The position numbers and the translations under genes were made by a program. 64,000 nt of DNA from Streptomyces sp. WM6378. GTDB taxonomy: Bacteria > Actinomycetota > Actinomycetes > Streptomycetales > Streptomycetaceae. The notes beneath the pieces were generated by a model. It was not told where the DNA came from and made no database searches. It worked only from the letters and a program-made list of their open reading frames with translations. The stretch covers positions 1 to 64,000 of the forward strand of contig NZ_LGDD01000234.1 of assembly GCF_001279695.1 (NCBI RefSeq). Reading direction: 5' to 3'. This document shows, piece by piece, positions 1 to 9,806 of the stretch (its first letter is position 1; each line of letters starts with the position of its first letter).

Positions 1-92
1 GCCGTCGAGCGGCTCGCATGGCTGGCCGTACCCCACCGGGACCGAGAGGTCACAACCCTATCCACCAGGGCTGCAGAAGGGATGGTCCTCTA

Positions 93-93
<1 letters not shown>
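1..93 (+). CDS. Possible 3' end of an upstream gene (partial)
   Basis: The frame starting at base 1 is open to a TAG at 91-93 and would give about 30 C-terminal residues. Its stop overlaps the GTG start of the thiolase-like gene by one base (TAGTG), the arrangement expected for translational coupling. In actinobacteria, thiolases that lack the catalytic Cys are often preceded by a DUF35/OB-fold partner gene, so that is the natural guess, but the visible residues show no diagnostic motif. It could equally be non-coding. Confidence 0.25.
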
Positions 94-1259
<1,166 letters not shown>

Positions 1260-1270
1260 GAGCCGTACGC

Positions 1271-1310
1271 GACGGACGGGCCGCGGTACTCCTTCCGTGG
1301 CCTGTCCGTC
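1271..1310 (+). terminator. Imperfect hairpin after thiolase-like gene
   Basis: GACGGACGGGCCGCGG (1271-1286) can pair with CCGTGGCCTGTCCGTC (1295-1310) with two mismatches around an 8-base loop, starting 11 bases after the stop. It has no T-run, as is usual in Streptomyces terminators. Confidence 0.5.
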
Positions 1311-1366
1311 ACAGCGGGCGATCGCTAGTCTGGCCCCGGACGACAGAACCGGGGAGGAGCACGGAC

Positions 1367-1627
1367 GTGGACACCACCACCCAGCACACCTTGCAGGCTC
1401 TTGCGGGGCACACCCGTTCCGGCTGGGACAAGCCGGAGCTCGATCTCAGCAAGGCCGAGTGGCAGTCGAGCAGTCAGGGCGCGGGGGACGTCCAGATCGC
1501 CTTCGTCGAGGGCTTCATCGCGATGCGCAACAGCGGCAGCCCGGGCAGCCCGTCGCTGATCTTCAGCCCCGCCGAATGGCGGGCCTTCGTGATCAACGCC
1601 CGGGACGGGGAGTTCGACCTCACGTAG
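1367..1627 (+). CDS. DUF397 domain protein
   Basis: An 86-residue protein with the DUF397 pattern: an early W-x-K/S-x-E-x-D segment, a central EFV/FVEGFIAMRNS-like strand and a C-terminal FSPAEWRAFV motif followed by the GEFDLT end. DUF397 proteins are small, abundant in Streptomyces, and usually sit next to an XRE-family regulator such as BldB-associated or AbaA-type genes; no such partner lies beside this copy. GTG 1367 is preceded by GGGGAGGAG at 1351-1359. Molecular function is unknown; a developmental or antibiotic-regulatory role is inferred from the family only. Confidence 0.85.
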   Translation: MDTTTQHTLQALAGHTRSGWDKPELDLSKAEWQSSSQGAGDVQIAFVEGFIAMRNSGSPGSPSLIFSPAEWRAFVINARDGEFDLT

Positions 1628-1826
1628 CGGCTCTCCTCGCCCGGAGATCCTGGAGCGGAGCAGTGCGCGCGGCCGACCGTCGCCCCCGGGGCGGCGGCTC
1701 CGGACGCGCGCACCGCGCTGCTGGGGCCGCAAGGGGCCGGTCAGTCCCGCAGGGACGAGCGGGCCGAAGAGGCCGCTGGAGTCCTCAACGACCTTTCCGC
1801 TCACGCCAGTTGAGCAGTCGCTCCTC

Positions 1827-2888
1827 TCAGCCCTCGGCGGCCTGCTCCGGGAACAGCTGGGCCCAGGGCCGCTGGCGGCCCTCGCTGACGGCGGCGATGC
1901 CCGCCTCGCCGTACCGGGCGGTCTCCAGGGACCAAGCCAGATTGCCGCTCATCAGGGCCCGCATCCCGTCGACGTAGTCGTCCACCTGAGCCCTCGCCCG
2001 CTCGGGCAGCGAGGTCTTGTCGAGCCGGACGCCGAGCTCGGCGGTCAGCTCCTGGAAGCGGGCGATGCGGGAGTTGGCCGTGGCGGCCACCCGCCGCACG
2101 GCCTGGTCGAGGGTGCACATCTCCTGTCGGAGCAGGATGATGACGCTGTTGTTGACGTCGCCCGCGGCCAACTCCTTGTCCACGGACACCATGTCGTTGA
2201 CGAAGATCACCACATCGGCCGTGATCTCCCGCATCTCGGCCAGCGGCTCCCCCTCGTGCAATTCCCTGGGCAGCGTGTAGCCGCCGCAGCGCTCCACGAG
2301 GTCCAGGCAGGGCTGCACGCCTATGGAGTCCCGTCGGCCGCGCAGGAACCCGGGCAGCGACAGAGTGCCGTTGCGGGTCCGGTTGAGCGCCTCCCAGTGA
2401 TAGGCCGTCAGATACTCCCGCCAGTGCGCGCGGAAGCGGTCCTGCCACAGCAACGGGGCGCCCGCGGTGACCCGTTGCCACAGATCACGGAAGCTTTCGG
2501 CGAGCCGGTTCGTCGCCTCGCCCGGCACCGGCGGCTGGTCACCCATGGTGCGAAGCACCGTGTCGATCTGGCGGAGCACGACGTCGGGCCGTTTGCCGAG
2601 CGGGCCGTCGAACTGGTCGTCGAAGACGAAGAACCACGCGTTGAGGTCCGTCGCCAGTGCGAGATGCGCGTCCGAGGCGTCCGGATAGAAGTACGCCATC
2701 AGGCGTTCCAGGCCCATCGAGTCGTACTCGGCCGTCGCCTGCTCGCCCGCCAGCATGCCGAACTGATGGAGCCAGTCCAGCGTGTGCTTCCGGGCAAGGT
2801 CGTGCCGGGGATGACGGCGAGGCGGAAACGGAATGTCGACGGAACCGGTCCGCGTCCGGGCCGACCGGACTCTGCCAGTGCTGCCCAT
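1827..2888 (-). CDS. Class I terpene synthase (sesquiterpene-cyclase-like)
   Basis: A 353-residue class I terpene cyclase. It carries the Mg-binding DDQFD motif at 90-94, the NDMVSVDKE (NSE) triad at 231-239, the upstream pyrophosphate-sensor Arg in RRDSIG (about 185-186) and the C-terminal RY pair (325-326). These are all the catalytic elements needed to ionise a linear prenyl diphosphate, and the N-terminal IPFPPRRHP segment is typical of bacterial sesquiterpene cyclases of the pentalenene-synthase type. The product cannot be read from sequence; length excludes the two-domain geosmin synthase and the N-extended 2-methylisoborneol synthase. AAGGAGG lies 9 bases before the ATG. It is divergent from a LAL regulator; no prenyl synthase or tailoring P450 is immediately adjacent. 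Confidence 0.93.
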   Translation of the reverse strand: MGSTGRVRSARTRTGSVDIPFPPRRHPRHDLARKHTLDWLHQFGMLAGEQATAEYDSMGLERLMAYFYPDASDAHLALATDLNAWFFVFDDQFDGPLGKRPDVVLRQIDTVLRTMGDQPPVPGEATNRLAESFRDLWQRVTAGAPLLWQDRFRAHWREYLTAYHWEALNRTRNGTLSLPGFLRGRRDSIGVQPCLDLVERCGGYTLPRELHEGEPLAEMREITADVVIFVNDMVSVDKELAAGDVNNSVIILLRQEMCTLDQAVRRVAATANSRIARFQELTAELGVRLDKTSLPERARAQVDDYVDGMRALMSGNLAWSLETARYGEAGIAAVSEGRQRPWAQLFPEQAAEG

Positions 2889-3150
2889 GTGGCACCGCCT
2901 CCTTAGTGCTCCGTACGTCTTTCAATCATCAACGGGGCCGCGGCCCGGGAGAAGTCGTGTTGCGCCGGAGCCCGACAGCGCACAGGGGGCGTGCGCAGCG
3001 CCCCTTGGCGCCCCTCATTGACACTCCGACCCCGACCGTCCACGGATTCAGCCAACGTAAAGGGTCAAGGAGGAGACGGAAGTCGGTTATTCATGTCACG
3101 GTACGTGTCCGGGGGCGTAGGCTCGGTGCTACTGCCAGAAGGGGACCGCT

Positions 3151-6078
3151 GTGGCGGAGACGAGGGGCCGGGGCGGAGTTCCGCGCCGGATGCTCTTTGA
3201 GCGCGACGAAGAACTGCTGCTGTTCGACGGCATGTTGAACGACCTGTGCGGCCGCGCGGGCGAAGGGAGCGCGCCCAACGGCGGCCTGCTCGCCATCGCC
3301 GGAGCGGCAGGCCTGGGCAAGACGACACTGGTGGCCGAAGTGCGCCGCAAGGCCGCGGCCCGCGGCTGCACCTTGCTGGCCGCGCGCGGCAGCGAGCAGG
3401 AAGAAGGCGTGGCCTTCCACGTCGTACGCCAGCTCGTGCAGCCGGTGCTCGCGGCATCGAGCGAGGCCGAACACCGCAAAATACTGGGGAGTTGGTACGA
3501 CATCGTCGCGCCCGCGGTCGGCCTGGTCGCGGGCCAGAGCGGGGTCGCACCCGACCCACAGGGCGTCCGGGACGGCCTCGACTGGCTCGTCACCCGCTTC
3601 GCCGTCCAGTACGCACCCGTGGTGCTCGTCGTGGACGACGCGCACTGGGCCGACGAGGAGACGCTGGCCTGGCTGAGCTCGTTCGCGCTGCGCGCCTCGG
3701 ACCTGCCGCTGCTGATCGTCGTCGCCTACCGGCCCGAGGAACTGCCGCGCCACGCCACCGAGTTCCGCAGGCTCGCCACGCGGCACGGCTCGCGTCCGCT
3801 CGACCTCGCGCCGTTCACCCCGGCCGCCGTCAGTGACCTGGTGCGTGACGTGCTCGGCGAGGGCGGCGACGAACTGTTCGCGCGCGAATGCTGGGCACTG
3901 ACCGCGGGCAACCCCTACGAAGCCGTCGAACTCATCGCGAGGATCCGCGACCGCGGCATCAAACCGCAGTACGTGAACGCCACCGAACTGCGCGAGCTGG
4001 CCTCCGCCGTGCGCGGCAGCGGCCTCATCGAGCGTCTCGAACGGCTCGGCCCGTCCGCGTTCCGGCTCACCTGGGCCGTCGCCGTGCTCGGCACCGACGC
4101 CGACCGCGAAATGGCCGCGGGCGTCGCGGGACTCGGCGCCGAGGAAATGGCCGACGCGGTCAACCGGCTGCGCGAGGCCCGCATCCTGGCCCCGCAGGGG
4201 GACGGCCCCGGACGGCTCGACTTCTTCCACCCGCTCGTCGGGACCGCCGTCTACCGCGCCATCCCGGCCGCCCTGCGCGTCGCGATGCACGGCCAGGCCG
4301 CCTTCGCCGTCACCGAGGCCGGACTCGGACCGACGTCCGCGGCCCGGCACATCCTGGAGATGCACCCCGAGAACGACCGGTGGGCGGTGCGCCAGCTGCG
4401 CGCCGCCGCCCGCGACTACCTGCGGGCGGGCGCACCCGACGCGGCGAGGCGCTGCCTGGCCCGCGCGCTGCGCGAACCGCCCGCCCTGGAGGAACGCGCG
4501 GAGGTGCTCTTCGAGCTGGGCTGCTCGGCACTGCTGAGCGAGCCCGCCACCACCGTCAACCACCTCAAGGCGGCCCTCGAAGAGAGCGAACTCGCCCCGG
4601 AACTGCGCGAAGCCGTCACCTACCGCCTTGCCCAGGCACTGGCTCACACCGACCGCATGGGCGAGGCCGCGGCCATCGTCGCCGCCGAGGCCAAGCACGC
4701 CACCAACGCCCGCACCCGGCTGCGCATGCAGGCCGAGACGTTCCAGTGGAACGCGTTCCGCGCCGACGAGGAGGACTCCCCGGCCCGCTCGCGCAGCCTC
4801 GCCCGGCTCGCCGATCACCTCAACGGCCGCGGCAAGGCCGAGCGGTACATCCTGGGCCTGCGCGCCTGGGACGCCATGGTGCGCGGCGAACCCGCCGAGA
4901 CCGCCCTGCGCTACGCCGAGGAGGCGCTGGAGGGCGGGCTGCCCTGGACCGACGACAACTGGGGCTTCGAGGTCCCGGTCATGGTCGCGCTCGTCTTCAT
5001 GTATTGCGACCAGCCCGGCCGCGCCGACGAGCTGTTCAACCAGGGCATCGCCGACTGTGAACGCAAGGGCTGGCGCGGCGCCCACCTGTCCTTCGGCCTG
5101 ACGCTGCTCGGCTACATCAAGTTCCACCGCGGCCGGCTCGCCGAGGCCGAGGACCTGGTGCACAGCGGACTGCGGATCGCCGACCGGGTCGGCCAGCAGA
5201 TCCCCGCCCAGTGGTTCGCGCTCGGCATCCTCATCGAGATCCTGCTCGCCCGCGGCCGCATCCAGGAGGCCCAGGAACTCTCCGACACCTACAACTACGG
5301 CCAGGTCGTCCCGGGCGCCGTCGTCTACCCCGACTCCGAGACCGTCTACAGCGAGCTCCTGATCGCCCGGGGCCTGCGCACCGACGCCGAGGCACGGCTG
5401 CGGGCGGTCGGCCGCAGGCTCGAACCGCGCGGCATGCGCAACCCCATGTGGTGCCCGTGGCGGCCGCTCCTGGCCCAGACGATCGCCCACACCGATCCCG
5501 GCGAGGCCGCCGACATCGCGCAGGAGGCGGTGGACATCGCCCGCCGCTTCGGCACCCCGGGCGCCATCGGCCGAGCCCTGCACGCGGCGGCCAAGGTGGC
5601 CTCCGGCGCCGACAGCCTGGCCCTGATGGCCGAAGCCGTCCGCCAGCTCGAACGGTCCCCGGCCGCCTACGAGCTCGCCCAGGCCCTGGTCGACCACGGC
5701 GCGATGCTCAGTCGCGCCGGGCTGCCCCAGGACGCCGCCGACCTGCTCATGCGCGGACTGGAGAGCGCCGCGCTCTGCGGTGCCGACGCCCTGGCGGCAC
5801 GGGCCCGCGAGGAGCTCGCGGCCTCCGGCCTTCGCCCGCTCCAGCTGCGCGCCGTCGACTCCGACTCGCTCACCTCCCAGGAGAAGGCGGTGGCCGAGCG
5901 GGCCGCGCAGGGCTGGGAGAACAAGCGGATCGCGGAGGAGCTGAGCATCAAGGAGCGCACCGTGGAGCTCCTGCTGTCCGGCGCCTTCCGCAAGCTCGGC
6001 ACCGACCGCAGCGGCCTGGCCGGGCTGCTGCCCCACCAGACCCGGGGCTCCGGCGTCCGAGGAGTGCCCGGCGCCTGA
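3151..6078 (+). CDS. LAL-family (LuxR/AAA) transcriptional regulator
   Basis: A 975-residue large ATP-binding LuxR regulator. Residues 51-60 form the Walker A loop GAAGLGKTTL, residues 157-165 the Walker B VVLVVDDAH, followed by a long alpha-helical TPR-like middle region and a C-terminal LuxR helix-turn-helix (about 907-961, beginning LTSQEKAVAERAAQG). The recognition helix region (ERTVELLLSGAFRKLG) diverges from the usual T-V-x-x-H-L pattern, so the DNA site may be atypical. GTG 3151 follows AGAAGGGG at 3137-3144. LAL proteins are commonly pathway activators in Streptomyces clusters. The 262-base divergent spacer to the terpene synthase makes it the obvious candidate regulator of that gene; this is inference. 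Confidence 0.92.
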   Translation: MAETRGRGGVPRRMLFERDEELLLFDGMLNDLCGRAGEGSAPNGGLLAIAGAAGLGKTTLVAEVRRKAAARGCTLLAARGSEQEEGVAFHVVRQLVQPVLAASSEAEHRKILGSWYDIVAPAVGLVAGQSGVAPDPQGVRDGLDWLVTRFAVQYAPVVLVVDDAHWADEETLAWLSSFALRASDLPLLIVVAYRPEELPRHATEFRRLATRHGSRPLDLAPFTPAAVSDLVRDVLGEGGDELFARECWALTAGNPYEAVELIARIRDRGIKPQYVNATELRELASAVRGSGLIERLERLGPSAFRLTWAVAVLGTDADREMAAGVAGLGAEEMADAVNRLREARILAPQGDGPGRLDFFHPLVGTAVYRAIPAALRVAMHGQAAFAVTEAGLGPTSAARHILEMHPENDRWAVRQLRAAARDYLRAGAPDAARRCLARALREPPALEERAEVLFELGCSALLSEPATTVNHLKAALEESELAPELREAVTYRLAQALAHTDRMGEAAAIVAAEAKHATNARTRLRMQAETFQWNAFRADEEDSPARSRSLARLADHLNGRGKAERYILGLRAWDAMVRGEPAETALRYAEEALEGGLPWTDDNWGFEVPVMVALVFMYCDQPGRADELFNQGIADCERKGWRGAHLSFGLTLLGYIKFHRGRLAEAEDLVHSGLRIADRVGQQIPAQWFALGILIEILLARGRIQEAQELSDTYNYGQVVPGAVVYPDSETVYSELLIARGLRTDAEARLRAVGRRLEPRGMRNPMWCPWRPLLAQTIAHTDPGEAADIAQEAVDIARRFGTPGAIGRALHAAAKVASGADSLALMAEAVRQLERSPAAYELAQALVDHGAMLSRAGLPQDAADLLMRGLESAALCGADALAARAREELAASGLRPLQLRAVDSDSLTSQEKAVAERAAQGWENKRIAEELSIKERTVELLLSGAFRKLGTDRSGLAGLLPHQTRGSGVRGVPGA

Positions 6079-6109
6079 GAACCCGGGTCCGAACCCCACC
6101 GGACGGCCC

Positions 6110-6147
6110 CGGCCCCGAGCCACCAGCTGGCAGGGGAGCCGGGGCCG
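6110..6147 (+). terminator. Possible terminator after LAL regulator
   Basis: CGGCCCCG (6110-6117) and CGGGGCCG (6140-6147) are inverted copies 22 bases apart, 30 bases past the LAL stop. The loop is long, so this is a weak call. Confidence 0.35.
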
Positions 6148-6255
6148 CGCCGTACGGCGGCCGGTGCGGACGCCCTGCCCGCGCGGGCCCGCCGACCCGC
6201 CCAGGCCCCCGGGCCCGGCTCCGCCCGACCGCCCCGGGCACGTACCATTGACGGC

Positions 6256-6756
6256 ATGTCCTTCCTCCGCCGCCGCAGCGCCGCCACTCCCGCGGGCCCG
6301 GACTTCGATGTCCTGGCCATGGACCCGGGAGACTGGCCCGGCAACCTGGGCGCCGGCCTGCTGCCCGCCCCCGACGGCAGCTGCCAGGGTGTCTTCCTGC
6401 GCTACGACCTGTTCGGCGGGCGCGGCCCCGCGATGATCATCGGCAATCTGCCGGAGGGCTCCCCGGCCCGCGAGATGGCCGAGGGACAGGTCCCCTTCGA
6501 GGTCGCCCAGCTGCTCGTGGCGCTGGAGAACGACGAGCCGATCGAGGTCGTCAGCACCGAGGACATGCCGGTGATGCAGGGCGACAACCTCCTCATCGTG
6601 CGCCGCCTCAAGCTCTCCGAAAGCCGTATCTCCTGCGTGCAGTTCGACCGCAGCGACAATGTCCTCGTCACGATCGCCAGCTGGGACCGGCCGATCACCG
6701 ACGACCTGTACGCCCTCCTGAAGCCGCTGCCCGCGGAGCTCTTCCAGCAGAACTGA
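6256..6756 (+). CDS. Conserved hypothetical protein (166 aa)
   Basis: A 166-residue soluble protein with normal Streptomyces codon bias throughout. It has no signal peptide, membrane segment or motif that I recognise. The sequence alternates hydrophobic strands (GPAMIIGNLP, NLLIVRRLKL, NVLVTIASW) with acidic helices, suggesting a compact alpha/beta protein. The ATG has no clear Shine-Dalgarno sequence. It stands alone between a LAL regulator and a secreted amidase and is followed by a strong terminator, so it is probably monocistronic. I do not assign a function. Confidence 0.8.
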   Translation: MSFLRRRSAATPAGPDFDVLAMDPGDWPGNLGAGLLPAPDGSCQGVFLRYDLFGGRGPAMIIGNLPEGSPAREMAEGQVPFEVAQLLVALENDEPIEVVSTEDMPVMQGDNLLIVRRLKLSESRISCVQFDRSDNVLVTIASWDRPITDDLYALLKPLPAELFQQN

Positions 6757-6780
6757 GCCACACACCGGCGTTTCGCCGCA

Positions 6781-6814
6781 CAGCCCGGCACCTTCCGTCC
6801 AAGGTGCCGGGCTG
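6781..6814 (+). terminator. Strong terminator hairpin
   Basis: Perfect 14-bp inverted repeat CAGCCCGGCACCTT / AAGGTGCCGGGCTG with a 6-base loop, 25 bases after the stop of the 166-residue protein gene. Confidence 0.78.
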
Positions 6815-7038
6815 CTGCACGTCGTCCCCGACCGTGAACCGGCCCCGCCCCACGGCCCGTTGACCGGTCCCGCCACCAGCAGGTCAGACGCCCTGCCAGA
6901 GGTCTGGGCCACTGATACAAGTCAGCGCGCCCGAGGGGTACTTGACGAGCCGTCATCCCGGGTCACACAGTGTCCCGCGCGTACCCACGCGCCGCACGGC
7001 GAGAGAGCCCATGCACCTCCCGGCAAGAAGGGTTGTCC

Positions 7039-8367
7039 ATGACGTCCAAGCAGAGGATCAGACTCGCGCTCGCGACCGCGACGGCCGGCGCCCTGGGCCT
7101 CGCCCTGGCCCCCGCCTCACCGGCGAGCGCGGCCGCGGGCGGCACCGAATGCCCCCGCGTCCTGAAGTGTGACTGGGTTCCGGCGGCCTACCAGCAGACC
7201 GGCGACCCGGCCAACAAGGAGGCGTACGGCAGCTACGACCTCTCGGACCGCCCTCACACCAACAAGATCAAGTACATCGTCCTGCACGACACCGAGGAAA
7301 CCTTCGCCACCACCCTGAAGATCTTCCAGGATCCAACGCGGGCCGCCTCCGCCCACTATGTCGTGCGCTCCAGTGACGGCCACGTCACCCAGATGGTGAA
7401 GACCAAGGACGTCGCCTGGCAGGCCGGCAACTGGTACATGAACTCCGAGTCCATCGGCATCGAGCAGGAGGGCTACGCCACCGAGGGCGCCACCTGGTTC
7501 ACCCCCGAGATGTACCGCTCGACGGCGGCCCTGGTGCGCTACCTCGCCGCCAAGTACGACATCCCGCTCGACCGCCAGCACATCCTCGGCCACGACAACG
7601 TGCCGCCCACCACCCAGTCCGGCACCGCCGCCATGCACTGGGACCCGGGCCCGTACTGGGACTGGAACCACTTCATGACCCTGCTCGGGAGACCCGCCGA
7701 GCCCACCGGCCGCCCGGGCGGCCAACTGGTCACGATCAACCCGCAGTTCAAGCAGAACCTCCAGGCCGTCCGGGACTGCGAGAAGAACATCGACCTGCCC
7801 GTGCAGCCCTCCAGCGCGGTCCCGCTGCACACCGAACCCTCCACCACCGCCCCGCTGTTCGCCGACCCTGGGCTCCACCCGCCCGGCCAGCCCGGCACCA
7901 ACTGCGCGGGCGACTGGGGCAGCAAGATCAGCGCCACCCAGCAGGCCGTGGTCGCCGGCCGCAAACCCGGCTGGACCGCGATCTGGTGGTACGGCCAGAA
8001 GGCCTGGTTCCAGAGCCCCGAGCACACCCGCACCACCACCCCGACCGCCGGCTACGTCGTACGCCCCAAGCCGGGCCTGACCGATGTGCCGGTCTACGGA
8101 ACCGCCTACCCGGTGGCCCGCGACTACCCGGCGGACTTCACGGCGCCCCGCGTGAGCGCCCCGCTCGGCTACACCATCAAGGCCGGCCAGTCCTACCCCG
8201 GCGGCGAGCCGACGCCCGCGGGCTACTACTACGCCCCCACCATCGACTCGTCGTACCCCTACGACCACACGTACTTCCCCGGCAGCACCCGCTTCGTGAC
8301 GGTGCAGATCGGCCACCGGATCGCCTTCGTGAAGGCCTCGGACGTGGACGTCGTCCGGGTGCGCTGA
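7039..8367 (+). CDS. Secreted N-acetylmuramoyl-L-alanine amidase (Amidase_2)
   Basis: A 442-residue secreted zinc amidase that should cleave the MurNAc-L-Ala bond of peptidoglycan outside the cell. Residues 1-33 are a Sec signal peptide ending in an ASPASA-type cleavage site. The Amidase_2 domain (about 75-215) shows likely zinc ligands His83 (in IVLHDTEE), His185 (in ILGHDNV) and Asp202 (in the HWDPGP motif), and the family's NSESIGIEQEG strand. Residues 220-442 form an uncharacterised C-terminal region with repeated Pro/Tyr-rich segments that may be SH3-like wall-binding modules. ATG 7039 is preceded by AAGAAGGG. A convergent phosphotransferase gene follows across a shared hairpin. Confidence 0.92.
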   Translation: MTSKQRIRLALATATAGALGLALAPASPASAAAGGTECPRVLKCDWVPAAYQQTGDPANKEAYGSYDLSDRPHTNKIKYIVLHDTEETFATTLKIFQDPTRAASAHYVVRSSDGHVTQMVKTKDVAWQAGNWYMNSESIGIEQEGYATEGATWFTPEMYRSTAALVRYLAAKYDIPLDRQHILGHDNVPPTTQSGTAAMHWDPGPYWDWNHFMTLLGRPAEPTGRPGGQLVTINPQFKQNLQAVRDCEKNIDLPVQPSSAVPLHTEPSTTAPLFADPGLHPPGQPGTNCAGDWGSKISATQQAVVAGRKPGWTAIWWYGQKAWFQSPEHTRTTTPTAGYVVRPKPGLTDVPVYGTAYPVARDYPADFTAPRVSAPLGYTIKAGQSYPGGEPTPAGYYYAPTIDSSYPYDHTYFPGSTRFVTVQIGHRIAFVKASDVDVVRVR

Positions 8368-8380
8368 CGCACGACAGCGC

Positions 8381-8416
8381 GCTGCGCGCCCAGTGTGTCG
8401 GCACTGGACGCGCAGC
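8381..8416. terminator. Bidirectional hairpin between convergent genes
   Basis: GCTGCGCGCCCAGTG (8381-8395) pairs with CACTGGACGCGCAGC (8402-8416) with one mismatch and a 6-base loop. It sits between the amidase and the phosphotransferase, which converge here. Confidence 0.65.
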
Positions 8417-8439
8417 ACGCTTCCCCCTCTGCCCGGCGG

Positions 8440-9573
8440 TCAGCGCGTCCCGACCGCCGCCCGCACGGCTCGCCGCGCCAGCGCGCAGTCGTCGTGCAGC
8501 CTGCGCAGCAGCAGCCGCTGCTGCTCCCCGGCGGACAGCACACCCGGCGGGGGGTTCTGCGCCGGGCTCGCCGGTGCGGCGTCCCGCATCGTGCGCTGCA
8601 CCGCCGTCTCGTACGTCCTGATCTCGCGGGTCAGCACGAGCATCAGGTTCACCAGGAAGGCGTCCCGCGAGGCGGGGCCCGCCGCCTGAGCGGCCTGGCT
8701 GATCCGCCGCCGCTCCATCGGGGCGTCGCCGAGGACCGCCCACAGCGTCGCCAGGTCGTACCCGGGCAGGTACCAGCCCGCGTGCTCCCAGTCGACCAGG
8801 ACCGGACCGGCCGGTGAAAGCAGGATGTTGGAGAGCAGCGCGTCACCGTGTGAGAACTGCCAGTCGACCCGGCCGGACAGGGCCAGACCGTGCACCAGTT
8901 TCTGAAGGTCACTCAGATCCCGGTCGGTGAACAGGCCGAGCTCGTGGTAGCGGGCGATCCTCGGCGCGTAGTCCAGCGGCCTGCCGAACATCTCGGCGGG
9001 CGGCCGCCAGGCGTTGATGCGCCCGATCGCCCCGAGGGCGGCCCTGACATCGGCACGCGGCGGAGCCTCGACCGGGTGCCGTTGCAGGGCCGCCGCCCGG
9101 CCCGGCATCCGCTCGATCACCAGGGTGCAGTTGTCGGGGTCGGCGGCGATCAGCCGCGGCACCCGCACCGGTGGGCGGTGCCGGACGAAGGCGCGATACG
9201 TAGCTATTTCGTGCCTGAACCGCTCGGCCCAGGCGGGGGAGTGGTCCAGTAAACACTTGGCGACGGCCGTCGTGCGTCCTGTCGTGCCGACGATCAGCAC
9301 CGAGCGTCCGCTGTGCCGGAGCACCTGCACCGGATTGAACTCCGGACAGATGCGCTGCACGGAGGAGATCGCGATGCGCAGCTGCGCGCCCTGCGGGCCG
9401 GACAAGTCGATTCTCCCGCTGAGCGGCTGCGTGCCCGCCCCGGGCCGGCGCGGCATCCGGGCCGCACCGTAGGCCGACCCGGCGTGGGTGGGATCGAGGT
9501 ACGGTCCGCCACCCGCCCCCAGAGGACGGTGCGGCCGGGGCGGCGCGGACACGGAGGACGATGCTGTGTACAT
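8440..9573 (-). CDS. Aminoglycoside-phosphotransferase-fold kinase, TTA codon present
   Basis: A 377-residue protein with the APH/choline-kinase fold. The catalytic loop reads HGDALLSN (His242, Asp244, Asn249) and the metal-binding DFG-equivalent is VDWEHAG (Asp261). The N-terminal nucleotide-binding lobe is degenerate ([22 protein letters not shown]). These proteins are often called aminoglycoside phosphotransferases but many act on unknown small metabolites; there is no evidence for antibiotic resistance. The ATG at 9573 follows GAAGGGA about 12 bases upstream. Codon 108 is TTA (bases 9250-9252 on this strand), so translation probably depends on the bldA leucyl-tRNA. It is divergent from the NsdA-like regulator. 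Confidence 0.88.
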   Translation of the reverse strand: MYTASSSVSAPPRPHRPLGAGGGPYLDPTHAGSAYGAARMPRRPGAGTQPLSGRIDLSGPQGAQLRIAISSVQRICPEFNPVQVLRHSGRSVLIVGTTGRTTAVAKCLLDHSPAWAERFRHEIATYRAFVRHRPPVRVPRLIAADPDNCTLVIERMPGRAAALQRHPVEAPPRADVRAALGAIGRINAWRPPAEMFGRPLDYAPRIARYHELGLFTDRDLSDLQKLVHGLALSGRVDWQFSHGDALLSNILLSPAGPVLVDWEHAGWYLPGYDLATLWAVLGDAPMERRRISQAAQAAGPASRDAFLVNLMLVLTREIRTYETAVQRTMRDAAPASPAQNPPPGVLSAGEQQRLLLRRLHDDCALARRAVRAAVGTR

Positions 9574-9717
9574 GGGGTGACAGATCCCTTCGTGTGCCGA
9601 CAAGTTGCGTGCGCTACCCGTCCCGGTGGCCGAGCCGCACCCTGGGGAATGGGGTCCGGCCCCCGGGTCGGGGTGGCGCTCTCTTACCTGACACCCGGCC
9701 GCGGGTGGCACACCATC

Positions 9718-9742
9718 TGGCGTGCCCTGGCGAACCGTGGCG
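9718..9742 (+). promoter_or_regulatory. Three TGGCG repeats at 10-bp spacing
   Basis: TGGCG occurs at 9718, 9728 and 9738, one helical turn apart, within the 233-bp divergent region and about 65-90 bp upstream of the NsdA-like start. Helical phasing fits a cooperatively bound regulator, but this is pattern evidence only. Confidence 0.3.
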
Positions 9743-9806
9743 AATACTCGCGCCGCATCTGACAGGGGGATTACTGTCAACTCAGCCGAGAACCTGGGGG
9801 CTTGAC

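Noticed and set aside
3091..6912. Very long open frame on the minus strand opposite the LAL gene
   Set aside because: It is a shadow of the high-GC coding strand: low-complexity Gly/Ala/Arg composition, no domain motifs and no ribosome site.
8440..9573. Antibiotic-resistance aminoglycoside phosphotransferase
   Set aside because: Only the general kinase fold is conserved; context is developmental and many such proteins do not act on antibiotics.
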